Assembly: GCA_030158675.1 (NCBI GenBank)
Contig: JAOASL010000047.1
Span: 43,188-107,187, forward strand
Direction of reading: 5' to 3'
DNA: 64,000 bases
Origin: Burkholderiaceae bacterium
GTDB taxonomy: Bacteria > Pseudomonadota > Gammaproteobacteria > Burkholderiales > Burkholderiaceae_D
Positions 53,872-63,037 of the stretch are shown in pieces. Position numbers and translations under genes: made by a program. The stretch's first letter is position 1. Each line of letters begins with the position of its first letter. The notes under the pieces are model-generated. The model ran no database searches. It saw only the letters and a list, made by a program, of their open reading frames with translations, and was not told the origin of the DNA.

Positions 53872-55128
53872 ATGCCGGATTTCAAGACCTACGTGGTGGG
53901 CGGCGCAGTGCGCGATGCGCTGCTGGGTCTGCCGGTAAAGGACCGCGACCATGTAGTGGTCGGCGCGACGGCCGAACAGATGCGCGCGCTCGGTTTTGTT
54001 GCGGTTGGCAAGGATTTTCCGGTGTTTCTCCATCCCGACACGCATGAGGAATATGCGTTGGCGCGTACCGAACGCAAGACCGCGCCCGGTTATGCCGGCT
54101 TTGCCTTTCATGCGGCGCCCGAGGTCACGCTGGAGCAGGACCTTCAGCGGCGCGACCTGACGATCAATGCGATTGCGCAGGACGAGGACGGCACGCTGAT
54201 CGACCCCTATGGGGGCCAGGCCGATATCGTGCATCGTGTGTTCCGGCATGTGTCGAGCGCGTTCCAGGAGGATCCGGTGCGTGTCTTGCGTATTGCGCGC
54301 TTCGCGGCGCGCTTTCGCGAATTCACCGTTGCGCCTGAAACGATGGCGCTGATGCAGGCAATGGTCATTTCCGGCGAGGTCGATGCGCTGGTGCCCGAAC
54401 GGGTCTGGCAAGAACTGGCGCGCGGACTGATGGAGGCGCAGCCATCGCGCATGTTCGGCGTTCTCAGGGAGTGCGGTGCGCTGGCGCGCATTCTGCCCGA
54501 GGTCGATGCGCTGGCCGGCGTGCCGCAGCCCGCGCAGCATCATCCCGAGATCGATACCTTCGTGCACGTGATGATGGTGGTCGATATCGCCGCACAGCGT
54601 GACCTCCCGCTGCCGACTCGCGTCGCTGCACTGCTGCACGACCTGGGCAAAGGAACCACCGACCCCGCGGAATGGCCGCGCCATATTGCACACGAGGCGC
54701 GCGGCGTGGTGCTGGCTGAGCAGTTGTGCCGGCGCCTGAAAGTGCCGAACGACGTGCGCGAGCTGGCGATCCTCACTGCGCGCGAGCATGGCAATGTACA
54801 GCGCGCGCAGGAATTACGCGCACCAACAATCGTCAAGCTGCTTGAGCGCAGCGATGCATTCAGAAAGCCGGCGCGATTTGCTGCGTTGCTGGATGCCAGC
54901 GAATGCGACCATCTGGGCCGCGCCGGTTTCGAAGCGCGTCCTTTCCCGCAAAAGGCTTGGTTGTTACAGGCGCTGGCTGCCGCGCAGGCGATCAATGCCG
55001 GCGCGATTGCGGCCGGGGTGACTGCGGATGCGCCGGACCGTCCTGCAGACAAGATCGCCGCAGCAATTCATGTGGCGCGAGTGCGCGCGGTCGAAGAAGG
55101 CATAAAAAAAACGGACCCGTTGCACTAA
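53872..55128 (+). CDS. cca: CCA tRNA nucleotidyltransferase with HD domain
   Basis: Adds or repairs the CCA end of tRNAs. It has 418 residues: the class II nucleotidyltransferase head ([21 protein letters not shown], with the catalytic acidic pair in KDRD), the basic segment [11 protein letters not shown], and [18 protein letters not shown]-terminal HD domain follows ([21 protein letters not shown]), giving phosphatase and phosphodiesterase activity as in E. coli Cca. The frame begins with an ATG right after the preceding stop. Its last bases contain the terminator of the opposing EF-hand gene. Confidence 0.96.
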   Translation: MPDFKTYVVGGAVRDALLGLPVKDRDHVVVGATAEQMRALGFVAVGKDFPVFLHPDTHEEYALARTERKTAPGYAGFAFHAAPEVTLEQDLQRRDLTINAIAQDEDGTLIDPYGGQADIVHRVFRHVSSAFQEDPVRVLRIARFAARFREFTVAPETMALMQAMVISGEVDALVPERVWQELARGLMEAQPSRMFGVLRECGALARILPEVDALAGVPQPAQHHPEIDTFVHVMMVVDIAAQRDLPLPTRVAALLHDLGKGTTDPAEWPRHIAHEARGVVLAEQLCRRLKVPNDVRELAILTAREHGNVQRAQELRAPTIVKLLERSDAFRKPARFAALLDASECDHLGRAGFEARPFPQKAWLLQALAAAQAINAGAIAAGVTADAPDRPADKIAAAIHVARVRAVEEGIKKTDPLH

Positions 55129-55136
55129 CGGGTCCG
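55104..55136 (-). terminator. rho-independent terminator of the EF-hand gene
   Basis: A 10-pair stem CGGACCCGTT/AACGGGTCCG with a five-base loop. On the minus strand a run of eight T follows (complement of 55104-55111). It lies about 73 bases beyond the EF-hand stop and overlaps the last codons of cca on the other strand. Confidence 0.88.
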
Positions 55137-55208
55137 CAACACGCCGGGGGCTGGCGTGAGTCCGGAGGAGATAACTCGAGATCTGAAGCTCTGGGGTAAT
55201 GCGTGTCC

Positions 55209-55769
55209 TTACTTTGACGGTGACGGCGCCGGCTGGCGGTGCGGCATCATGCCGCTACGCATTTCTTCAGTCGTCAGCTTGCCGTCCTTGTTTCTGTCAA
55301 TCTTGGCAAAATTGCGGGACAGCATAGGCATGTCTGCGCTGTCGATCTCGGCACGCGACAGCGTGCCGTCACCATCCTTGTCGGCGGCCTTCCAGCGTTC
55401 CTGCATCTTCGCTTGCATCTTGTCGTGCATCCGTTTGTGGAGAGACTGCATCTCCTCTTTCGTGATCGCACCGTCTTTGTTGACGTCCGCATCAGCAAAC
55501 ATCTTGTCGAGACCTTTCTGAACCTCGTCGCGGCTCAGCTTGCCATCCTTGTTTTCATCCATCTTCCCGAACATCGATTGCATCGGATCGCCCTGCCCCA
55601 TATCGCCATGCTGGCGCTGATGCATGCCGCCTTTTCGCGACGGACTCTCGTGGCCATCGTGTCCGTCGTGTTCGCTGGCAACAGGCGCAGCGGCGAATGC
55701 CGCGCCGCTGATCAGCAAACCACAAGCGACGAGAATTACACTGGCGTTGCAGGTGTGATGTCTGCTCAT
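55209..55769 (-). CDS. exported EF-hand calcium-binding protein
   Basis: A 186-residue protein with a signal peptide (about 1-27, ending AAFAA), a His/Asp/Gly-rich stretch (SEHDGHDGHES), and four EF-hand loops of D-x-N/D-x-D-G form: DENKDGKLSRDE, DVNKDGAITKEE, DKDGDGTLSRAE and DRNKDGKLTTEE. All keep the acidic positions 1, 3, 5 and 12. It is probably periplasmic and binds calcium; the role is unknown. It lies convergent with cca. Confidence 0.9.
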   Translation of the reverse strand: MSRHHTCNASVILVACGLLISGAAFAAAPVASEHDGHDGHESPSRKGGMHQRQHGDMGQGDPMQSMFGKMDENKDGKLSRDEVQKGLDKMFADADVNKDGAITKEEMQSLHKRMHDKMQAKMQERWKAADKDGDGTLSRAEIDSADMPMLSRNFAKIDRNKDGKLTTEEMRSGMMPHRQPAPSPSK

Positions 55770-55884
55770 GGGATTTCTTTGTGAGTAATTGCGATGCTTT
55801 GCATGGTGGCTCAGGTCGCCAATGCGGTCGGCGCGATTTACCGGCTGTTACAGATGTAACGGCAGATCGATCACTTTGATCGCA

Positions 55885-56793
55885 TTAATAACCATAAGCC
55901 TGCAACAGGAATTGCTGCAAAGCCTCAGCCGGCGCGCTCATCGCGGCAGCCGGATGCCAGATCGTGCCGACCTCCATCGGCGGCACTAGGTCGAGGATCG
56001 GGCGGGCCTCGATGCGTTTGCCTTCCAGTGACCAGGGGCGGAACACCATGTCTGACAACGCAGTCACACCAAAGCCGTGCGCGACCAGGCCGCGCACGGC
56101 TTCGATCGACATCGTGCGGAACACGATGTCCGGCTTCATCCGGCGTGACTTCCAGTACGCGAGCGTGGATTCCTCGGCTTCATCGGCCGTCACCATGATG
56201 TACGGATGCTGCGCAATGTCCTTCAGTGATGGCGAGGCCAGCTTTGCCAGCGGATGGCCCGGTGCCATCCACAGCTGCCGCCGCGAACGTACCAGCACCG
56301 CATGCCCGAAGCGATCGAGCCGGTCGATATTGGACAGGATGGCAACGCCCAGATCGACTTTGCGCTTCAGCACCGCCTTCTCGATCGCCGCACGATCCAT
56401 GTCGCGTAAATCGATCTGGACGTCCGGATAAGACGCGCGAAAGCGCGCCAGCAGGTCGGGCAGGAAATAACCGAGCACGGTGTACGACGCCGCGATGCTG
56501 ACCGTGCCGCCCAGCTTTGCGCTGCGCGCGCGCGGTTTGTGCGTTGCATCGCGCACGGAATCCAGGATATGGCAGGCATGATGGAAGAAGTCCTGGCCGT
56601 CCGCTGTCAGCGATACGCCTTGCGCGAGCCGGTCGAACAGGCGCACGCCCAGCTCTTTCTCCAGCGCCAGCACGGCATTCGTGATCGCCGACTGCGACAC
56701 GTTTTCGCTGGTCGCCGCCATCGAGAACTGCCCGTTGCGCGCCGCCGCGACGAAATAGCGCAATTGCCTGAAGGTGACGTTGTTGGCTGACAT
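55885..56793 (-). CDS. LysR-family transcriptional regulator
   Basis: A 302-residue regulator from the ATG at 56793, preceded by AGGGA. The N-terminal winged helix is VTFRQLRYFVAAARNGQFSMAATSENVSQSAITNAVLALE, and a periplasmic-binding-like effector domain follows (about 90-300). It is divergent from the indolepyruvate oxidoreductase gene with 152 bases between the starts, so it most likely controls that gene. The effector may be an aromatic amino-acid degradation product, which is inference. Confidence 0.9.
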   Translation of the reverse strand: MSANNVTFRQLRYFVAAARNGQFSMAATSENVSQSAITNAVLALEKELGVRLFDRLAQGVSLTADGQDFFHHACHILDSVRDATHKPRARSAKLGGTVSIAASYTVLGYFLPDLLARFRASYPDVQIDLRDMDRAAIEKAVLKRKVDLGVAILSNIDRLDRFGHAVLVRSRRQLWMAPGHPLAKLASPSLKDIAQHPYIMVTADEAEESTLAYWKSRRMKPDIVFRTMSIEAVRGLVAHGFGVTALSDMVFRPWSLEGKRIEARPILDLVPPMEVGTIWHPAAAMSAPAEALQQFLLQAYGY

Positions 56794-56880
56794 GAAAATC
56801 CCTGGCGGATCGCTGCATTGCAGCACGCGAAATCAGGCAAAGTATTCGTTTTTCAGATACCAAGCTTCTTAATTTGTGAT

Positions 56881-56909
56881 TTTACGATACCTTATCGGCT
56901 GCCTATACT
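56881..56909 (+). promoter_or_regulatory. promoter of the indolepyruvate oxidoreductase gene
   Basis: TTTACG and TATACT are separated by 17 bases. Transcription would start near 56916, 30 bases before the ATG, with CAGGAGA as ribosome site at 56935. A perfect inverted repeat lies within the spacer at 56885-56897. Confidence 0.6.
56885..56897. promoter_or_regulatory. inverted repeat CGATA-CCT-TATCG in the promoter
   Basis: A 5-base perfect inverted repeat with a three-base gap overlaps the end of the -35 hexamer and the spacer of the oxidoreductase promoter. This is a natural operator position for the divergent LysR protein, though it lacks the usual T-N11-A spacing. Confidence 0.4.
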
Positions 56910-56945
56910 CCGACTCACATATTGATAAAACCGCAGGAGACCGTC

Positions 56946-59900
56946 ATGAATGCCCCGCTTCCCCCGCAGCATGCATTGCATCCCGATGACATCACGCTCG
57001 ACGACAAATACACACTGGAGCGTGGCCGTGTCTTCATGACCGGTACGCAGGCGCTGATCCGTCTGCCGATGATGCAGCGGCAGCGCGACTTGAAGGCGGG
57101 GCTCAATACCGCTGGCTTCATCACCGGCTACCGTGGCTCGCCGCTGGGCAGCGTCGACCAGACGGCAGCCAAGGCGCGCAAGTATCTGGAGGCGCATCAT
57201 GTGCGCTTCCATCCGGGCGTCAATGAGGACCTGGCTGCCACCAGCATCTGGGGCACGCAGCAGGTCAACCTGTTTCCCGGTGCGAAATACGATGGCGTGT
57301 TCTCGATCTGGTACGGCAAGGGACCGGGGGTCGATCGCAGTGGCGACGTGTTCAAGCACGCGAACGCTGCCGGCACCGCGAAGCACGGCGGTGTACTGGT
57401 GCTGGCCGGTGACGACCATGCAGCGAAGTCGTCGACCAATGCGCATCAGAGCGAACATATCCTGAAGGCCTGCGGCACACCGGTGTTGTATCCGGCGTCG
57501 GTGCAGGAATACATCGACTACGGCCTGCACGGCTGGGCGATGAGCCGCTACACCGGCCTGTGGGTCGCGATGAAATGCGTGACCGATGTGGTCGAGTCGG
57601 GTGCCACCGTCGATATCGATCCGGACCGCGTGCAGATCGTGCTGCCTGAAGATTTCGACCTGCCCAAAGGCGGGCTGAACATTCGTTGGCCCGACGGTAT
57701 CCTCGAGCAGGAAGCGCGGCTGGTGAATTACAAGTGGTACGCGGCGCTCGCGTATGCGCGCGCGAACAAACTCAATCGCGTGATCTGGGACAGCCCGAAC
57801 GCGCGCTTCGGCATCCTTACCGCCGGCAAGTCCTATCTCGACACCCGGCAGGCGCTGCAGGATCTGGGTATTGACGAACAAGTCGCGCGCGATATCGGCC
57901 TGCGGCTCTACAAGGTCGGCATGACCTGGCCGCTCGAGGCTTCGGGCATGCGTGAATTTGCAACCGGCCTCGAAGAGATCCTGGTCGTCGAGGAGAAGCG
58001 CCAGCTGCTCGAATACCAGCTGAAAGAAGAGCTGTACAACTGGCGTGACGATGTGCGTCCGCGCGTCGTCGGCAAGTTTGATGACACCGGCGAATGGAGC
58101 AGCACGCGCCGCGCGGGTCCGGGCGAATGGCTGCTGCCCGGCACCTATGAGATGAACCCGACCATCGTCGCGCGCGCCATCGCAGCGCGTATTTCGAAAT
58201 ACTTCGCCGGCCATCCGGTCGAGCAGCGTGTGCGCGAGCGCCTCGCGTTCATCGAGGCAAAAGAAGCGACGCTGAAAGTCACGACGACCGATCCGCAGAA
58301 AGAGCGCATCCCGTACTTCTGCTCGGGCTGCCCGCACAACACGTCCACGCGCGTGCCGGAAGGCAGCCGCGCGCTGGCCGGCATCGGTTGCCATTACATG
58401 GCGCTGTGGATGGACCGTTCGACCGCCACCTTCACGCACATGGGTGCCGAAGGCACGACCTGGATCGGCGAGGCGCCGTTCACCGACGAGAAGCATGTGT
58501 TCGCCAACATCGGTGACGGCACTTACTATCATTCGGGCTTGCTGGCGATTCGTGCGTCGGCAGCAGCTAAGGTCAACATGACCTACAAGATCCTGTTCAA
58601 TGATGCCGTCGCAATGACCGGCGGCCAGACCCATGACGGCCCGCTGGATCCGGCGACCATTTCGCGGCAGGTAGCGGCCGAAGGGGTCAAGCCCATCATC
58701 GTCGTCACCGACGAGCCCGACAAATATCCGCCGAACACCGACTGGGCGCCCGGCGTCACGATCCGGCATCGCAGCGAACTCGACGCCGTCCAGCGCGAGA
58801 TGCGCGTCATGCCGGGGGTGTCTGCCATCATCTACGATCAGACCTGTGCGTCCGAAAAGCGTCGCCGGCGCAAGCGCGGCGCTTTCCCCGATCCCGCCAA
58901 GCGCGCCGTCATCAATGACGCCGTGTGCGAAGGCTGCGGCGATTGCAGCGTGAAGTCCAACTGCTTGTCGGTCGAGCCGCTGGAGACCGAATTTGGTCGT
59001 AAGCGCCAGATCAACCAGTCCACCTGCAACAAGGACTTCTCCTGCGTGAACGGCTTCTGCCCGAGCTTCGTCACTGTTGAAGGCGGTCAATTGAAAAAGC
59101 CGAAAAAGGCCAGCGGCAAGGATGCCGGTGGCAAGCCCTCTGCACTTGAGCGCAGCAAGTCGCTGCCGCAACCAGCCCTGCCATCACTCGAGCACGCCTA
59201 TGGGGTGATGGTGACCGGCATCGGCGGTACCGGTGTGGTGACAGTGGGCCAGATTCTGGCGATGGCGGCACACGTGGCCGGCAAGTCCAGCTCGGTGCTG
59301 GACATGAGCGGCCTTGCGCAAAAAGGCGGGCCGGTGATGTCGCATGTGCGTCTGGCCGAGTCGGATGATGCGATTTTCTCGACACGCGTCGGCACGGGCG
59401 CAGCGGACCTGCTGATCGGTTGCGACGTGCTGGTGGCGGCCAGCAAGGATGCGGTATCGCGCATGAGCACGGGCCGCACGCATGCGGTGGTCAACGCAAC
59501 CCTGGCGCCGACGGCGGCGTTCGTGAAGAACCCCGACTGGGAATATCCGGACGCAGTGTCGGTCGATGTGATTCGCGGTGCCTGCGGCAGCGATCGTGTG
59601 GACGCCATGCAAGCGGGCCAGATCGCTACCGCGCTGATGGGTGATTCAATCGCGACCAACATGTTCATGCTCGGCTATGCGTGGCAGCGCGGCTGGGTGC
59701 CATTGTCCGAGGCGGCGCTGCTGAAGGCGATCGAACTCAATGGCGTGTCGGTTGATTTCAACCAGCAATCATTTGCGTGGGGCCGGCTGGCCGCGAATGA
59801 CCTCAAGGCGGTCGAGCAGGAAGTGAAGGCGCTCGCGCCGGCACAGGTGATCGAGTTCAAGCGCAAGCCCTCGCTGGATGATGTGATCAAGCGGCGTGCC

Positions 59901-60545
59901 GAATTTCTCACCGCGTACCAGAATGTGGCGTATGCGCAGAGCTATCGCGAGTTCGTCGAGCGCGTGCGTGCAGACGAAGCGCGCGTGATCGGCGCCGACC
60001 AGCCACTGAAACTGACCGAGACGGTCGCCCACTATCTGTTCAAGCTGATGGCCTACAAGGACGAGTACGAAGTCGCGCGTCTGCACAGCGACCCGGCATT
60101 CAAGGCGCGCATCGCGAACATGTTCGAAGGCGACTACCAGATCAAATATCACCTCGCGCCACCGTTGCTGTCCAAGCGCGATGCGAACGGTCATCTCGTG
60201 AAGCAGCAATTCGGCAGCTGGGTCGGCAAGGTGTTCCCGTTGCTGGCGAAGTTGCGCTTCCTGCGCGGCACCCTGCTTGATCCGTTCGGCCACACGGAAG
60301 AGCGGAAGACGGAGCGCGCGCTGATCACGGAGTACCGCGACACGATAGCGGCGTTGTGCGTATCACTGACGGCCGAAAATCTTTCGCAGGTGGTCGAAGT
60401 TGCCCACATTCCCGAAGAGATTCGCGGTTACGGCCATGTGAAGGAGCGTCATCTGCGCAATGCAAAGACCAAAGAGGCGCAACTGCTGACTGCGCTCAAA
60501 TCCGGCAGTCAGACAGTGCGCGAAGTGGGGCGACACGCTGCCTGA
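56946..60545 (+). CDS. indolepyruvate ferredoxin oxidoreductase (fused subunits)
   Basis: A 1199-residue thiamine-diphosphate enzyme that oxidatively decarboxylates aryl pyruvates, such as indolepyruvate or phenylpyruvate, to acyl-CoA with ferredoxin as acceptor. The order is: an N-terminal pyrimidine-type domain (GFITGYRGSPLGSVD), a TPP domain with NIGDGTYYHSGLLA, a [4Fe-4S] region near residue 660 (VCEGCGDCSVKSNC and CVNGFC), and a gamma-type domain (GVMVTGIGGTGVVTVGQIL) toward the C-terminus. This long single-chain form is common in Burkholderiales. The ATG at 56946 follows AGGAGA. The divergent LysR gene is its probable regulator. Confidence 0.93.
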   Translation: MNAPLPPQHALHPDDITLDDKYTLERGRVFMTGTQALIRLPMMQRQRDLKAGLNTAGFITGYRGSPLGSVDQTAAKARKYLEAHHVRFHPGVNEDLAATSIWGTQQVNLFPGAKYDGVFSIWYGKGPGVDRSGDVFKHANAAGTAKHGGVLVLAGDDHAAKSSTNAHQSEHILKACGTPVLYPASVQEYIDYGLHGWAMSRYTGLWVAMKCVTDVVESGATVDIDPDRVQIVLPEDFDLPKGGLNIRWPDGILEQEARLVNYKWYAALAYARANKLNRVIWDSPNARFGILTAGKSYLDTRQALQDLGIDEQVARDIGLRLYKVGMTWPLEASGMREFATGLEEILVVEEKRQLLEYQLKEELYNWRDDVRPRVVGKFDDTGEWSSTRRAGPGEWLLPGTYEMNPTIVARAIAARISKYFAGHPVEQRVRERLAFIEAKEATLKVTTTDPQKERIPYFCSGCPHNTSTRVPEGSRALAGIGCHYMALWMDRSTATFTHMGAEGTTWIGEAPFTDEKHVFANIGDGTYYHSGLLAIRASAAAKVNMTYKILFNDAVAMTGGQTHDGPLDPATISRQVAAEGVKPIIVVTDEPDKYPPNTDWAPGVTIRHRSELDAVQREMRVMPGVSAIIYDQTCASEKRRRRKRGAFPDPAKRAVINDAVCEGCGDCSVKSNCLSVEPLETEFGRKRQINQSTCNKDFSCVNGFCPSFVTVEGGQLKKPKKASGKDAGGKPSALERSKSLPQPALPSLEHAYGVMVTGIGGTGVVTVGQILAMAAHVAGKSSSVLDMSGLAQKGGPVMSHVRLAESDDAIFSTRVGTGAADLLIGCDVLVAASKDAVSRMSTGRTHAVVNATLAPTAAFVKNPDWEYPDAVSVDVIRGACGSDRVDAMQAGQIATALMGDSIATNMFMLGYAWQRGWVPLSEAALLKAIELNGVSVDFNQQSFAWGRLAANDLKAVEQEVKALAPAQVIEFKRKPSLDDVIKRRAEFLTAYQNVAYAQSYREFVERVRADEARVIGADQPLKLTETVAHYLFKLMAYKDEYEVARLHSDPAFKARIANMFEGDYQIKYHLAPPLLSKRDANGHLVKQQFGSWVGKVFPLLAKLRFLRGTLLDPFGHTEERKTERALITEYRDTIAALCVSLTAENLSQVVEVAHIPEEIRGYGHVKERHLRNAKTKEAQLLTALKSGSQTVREVGRHAA

Positions 60546-60566
60546 TTCTCGTTGAAGTGAAACCCG

Positions 60567-60596
60567 ATATCCCGGCTGAGGCCGGGATATTTTTTT
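60567..60596 (+). terminator. rho-independent terminator after the oxidoreductase gene
   Basis: A 10-pair stem ATATCCCGGC/GCCGGGATAT with a TGAG loop and a following run of seven T, 21 bases after the stop. It separates the housekeeping part from the accessory genes that follow. Confidence 0.95.
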
Positions 60597-60721
60597 GTCC
60601 TGCGCCGGGTCAGGAACGACCTACTTTCCATCGCGGTATAAAGCCATCGAAAGACACGCACGCACTACTGAAGAGCCGGCTGGAAGTTCACACTTCGTGA
60701 CCTCTTGATTGACGGGCTCTG

Positions 60722-61855
60722 ATGGCGATGGTGATTCTGCAGCTTCCCTTTGCGCGCGCACTGGCAGGAAAAATAATCTGGCAGCGCATTCTCGCCTTCC
60801 TGATTTTGTTCGTCGCTGCGGCAGGCCATGCTGGTGAAATTCGCCCCTATACCGGATCAGATACCGAGGAAGACGGCCGTGCTTACACCTGGCTCAGTAT
60901 TCATCCGGATGGCAATCGATGGTTGATCACCGAATGCATGGAGAAGGACGGCGCTCGAAGCTGCTTTCCGTTTCTCTATGACTTTCGAACTGGCCGTTAT
61001 CAACGCTACGCACTTCCTCCCGGATATTTCTACATGAATGCCCGATTCTCTCCAAGCGGGAATGTCATCGTGGCCGAGCGAAATCCCGTGCCGGTGGATT
61101 TTTCCGCAAACGAAAAACGTCAGCTCATGAGTGAGACGGAAGTCATCCGGATGAATATCGACGGCGCCGACTTTCAGGTGCTGCCAGTACCCAAAGGGTT
61201 TTTGACTTATCCGGTAATGTCGCCAGATGAAACAAAAGTGGCGTACTGGTCAGCGGTAACGGCACCGAACGAAAAAGAATTACGCCAGATTCCGATGACG
61301 GAGCTTCATGAGTTCGATTTGACCACGAAAGTTGATCGCCTATTCGCCGGCCCATTCCAATTTCAGTTGTCCGGAAATCTTCAATATCGGACAAACGACG
61401 AAATTGCGGTGCAGATGTTCGGCGCCAGTGCCAGACCGCCGAAAATATTGAATGGGGAGAAGCTGCATTTAGTGGAGGTGGTGTCGATAAAGCGCAACTC
61501 CACGACCTTACCCGAACCGCTGACGGCCCGGGCTGCAATTTATACATCAGCGATCCTGGACAAAAAACAGCGAGTCCATATTCTGATGCAGGAGAAAAGC
61601 CGCGCATTCATGATGATAAAAATCGATGCGCAAGGCGAGACTTACCTCTGGAAATCGCCGCCCTATCCTTTGGGAGGGCCCATCGTCACCTCTGTTTCTC
61701 ACGATGGTCGGTTTACCGGATTTATTTACATGACCAATCCGATATTGACGGCCGATATGAAAAACAGGCTGGGGGTTTTTTGTTCATGCGACGGAGGGTG
61801 GTATTCCGTTCGCCTTCCGCATTTTGAAAGTGCTGAGACGATTGAGGTTCGGTAG
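60722..61855 (+). CDS. exported protein of unknown function, paralogue A
   Basis: A 377-residue protein with an N-terminal signal or anchor segment (IIWQRILAFLILFVAAAGHAG). The body shows evenly spaced strand-turn motifs: SIHPDGNRWLITEC, RYQRYALPPGYFYMNARFSPSG, YPVMSPDETKVAYWS, LFAGPFQF and SVSHDGRFTGFIYMTNP. The D-G/S-P-D-E turns are those of TolB/WD40-type beta-propellers, so a periplasmic propeller is my reading, but I do not recognise the family. The next gene is a clear paralogue three bases downstream. A possible ATG two codons in (MVILQ) is an alternative start. Confidence 0.8.
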   Translation: MAMVILQLPFARALAGKIIWQRILAFLILFVAAAGHAGEIRPYTGSDTEEDGRAYTWLSIHPDGNRWLITECMEKDGARSCFPFLYDFRTGRYQRYALPPGYFYMNARFSPSGNVIVAERNPVPVDFSANEKRQLMSETEVIRMNIDGADFQVLPVPKGFLTYPVMSPDETKVAYWSAVTAPNEKELRQIPMTELHEFDLTTKVDRLFAGPFQFQLSGNLQYRTNDEIAVQMFGASARPPKILNGEKLHLVEVVSIKRNSTTLPEPLTARAAIYTSAILDKKQRVHILMQEKSRAFMMIKIDAQGETYLWKSPPYPLGGPIVTSVSHDGRFTGFIYMTNPILTADMKNRLGVFCSCDGGWYSVRLPHFESAETIEVR

Positions 61856-61858
61856 ATC

Positions 61859-62983
61859 ATGAAACTGCTAAATTTTTTTCTAATAAGTTACGGCAATTTG
61901 CGTTGTGTATTGCTGTGGCTTTTGTTCAGTCTCATGGATTTTCAGCCGTCATTCGCTTATGACAATGGAATATTTCCGCCATTCGAGATCGACAAAATCG
62001 GACGAGGCTACAACTCCGTGAGCATTCACCTGGATGGTGAGCAGTGGTTGATTAGCGAATGCATAAGGATCGAAAGTTATAGGCCTTTGGATTGCCAATT
62101 GTTCTTGCATAACCTTCGAAGCAAACGTTATCAGCGGTATCAATTGCCGTCTGATTACATCTATACCGATGCGCAGTTTTCACCTAGTGGACGATTGATT
62201 GTAGGTGTTCGACGGCCAGTGCCAAAGGCTGACACGTACGAAGAACTAGTTCGAACTTTTGGAAATTCTGAAATTTTTACGATGAGGTTGGATGGCACTC
62301 ATCTTAAGGTTTACTCGGATCTGAAGGGGCATCTGAAAATGCCCACGCTGTCAGAAGATGAGACCAAACTTGTGTATTGGAAGTCATCAGAATTGAGATC
62401 GGCCGGAGAAAAAACAACGTTCGCCCATTTTGATGTTTATGAATTTGATCTTGCAACAGGACGGGAACAGCTGTTTGCTGGACCTTTTCGATTTTTTGAG
62501 GTGCGCGGCCTGCAATATCTGAATAAAGACAGGATCATCTTAACTGCGTACGGCCCGTCTCAGTATGCCGCTCAGATTGGAAAATATAGAAAACGATTCA
62601 ATTCAAGCGAAATTTATTTAATCAGCAGAGGTGAAAGCAATCTTCCTGATCCATCATATACAGAGATAGAAAATGCATCAGATGCAACTCTGGATAAAAC
62701 GAAGAATTTATATTTTCTAGGGATGCATAAGCAGCACGGCATATCGATCTTCAGGTTCGACCAGCATCCTGCTTATTGGCGAATTCCTCCCCTCGTTCCC
62801 GGCGGTATAAGCGCATTGATCGCTGCGCCTGACGGTCAATATATCGGATTCATTTATCCGGTAAATCCAGCTCGAGCAAGCAATCCTACCAATAGCTTGG
62901 GCATCTTCGATCTTCGTGAAGAGCGGTGGATTCCTTTGCATCTTCCCCCTTCCTCGGCGGCAGAGTTGATTTCCGCGCAATAA
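61859..62983 (+). CDS. exported protein of unknown function, paralogue B
   Basis: A 374-residue protein with a signal segment (VLLWLLFSLMDFQPSFA). It aligns along its length with the gene before it: SIHLDGEQWLISEC, RYQRYQLPSDYIYTDAQFSPSG, MPTLSEDETKLVYWK, LFAGPFRF and AAPDGQYIGFIYPVNP occupy matching places. The two are a tandem duplication with strong divergence. This copy is visibly A+T richer, including in synonymous positions. The likely fold is a beta-propeller. Function unknown; context suggests a link to the downstream phospholipase-like gene. Confidence 0.82.
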   Translation: MKLLNFFLISYGNLRCVLLWLLFSLMDFQPSFAYDNGIFPPFEIDKIGRGYNSVSIHLDGEQWLISECIRIESYRPLDCQLFLHNLRSKRYQRYQLPSDYIYTDAQFSPSGRLIVGVRRPVPKADTYEELVRTFGNSEIFTMRLDGTHLKVYSDLKGHLKMPTLSEDETKLVYWKSSELRSAGEKTTFAHFDVYEFDLATGREQLFAGPFRFFEVRGLQYLNKDRIILTAYGPSQYAAQIGKYRKRFNSSEIYLISRGESNLPDPSYTEIENASDATLDKTKNLYFLGMHKQHGISIFRFDQHPAYWRIPPLVPGGISALIAAPDGQYIGFIYPVNPARASNPTNSLGIFDLREERWIPLHLPPSSAAELISAQ

Positions 62984-63037
62984 CAGCCGATCAGCGGTTG
63001 CATTCTCATTTCCCACAATGATGAAAGGAATATGTCT

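Noticed and set aside
52636..54789. 717-residue minus-strand open frame opposite the transglycosylase, NDUFA9-like and cca genes
   Set aside because: It spans three genes with family motifs on the other strand and shows none of its own.
56892..59171. 759-residue minus-strand open frame opposite the indolepyruvate oxidoreductase
   Set aside because: The plus strand has clear TPP and iron-sulfur motifs; the antisense frame is Arg/His-rich with no domain pattern.
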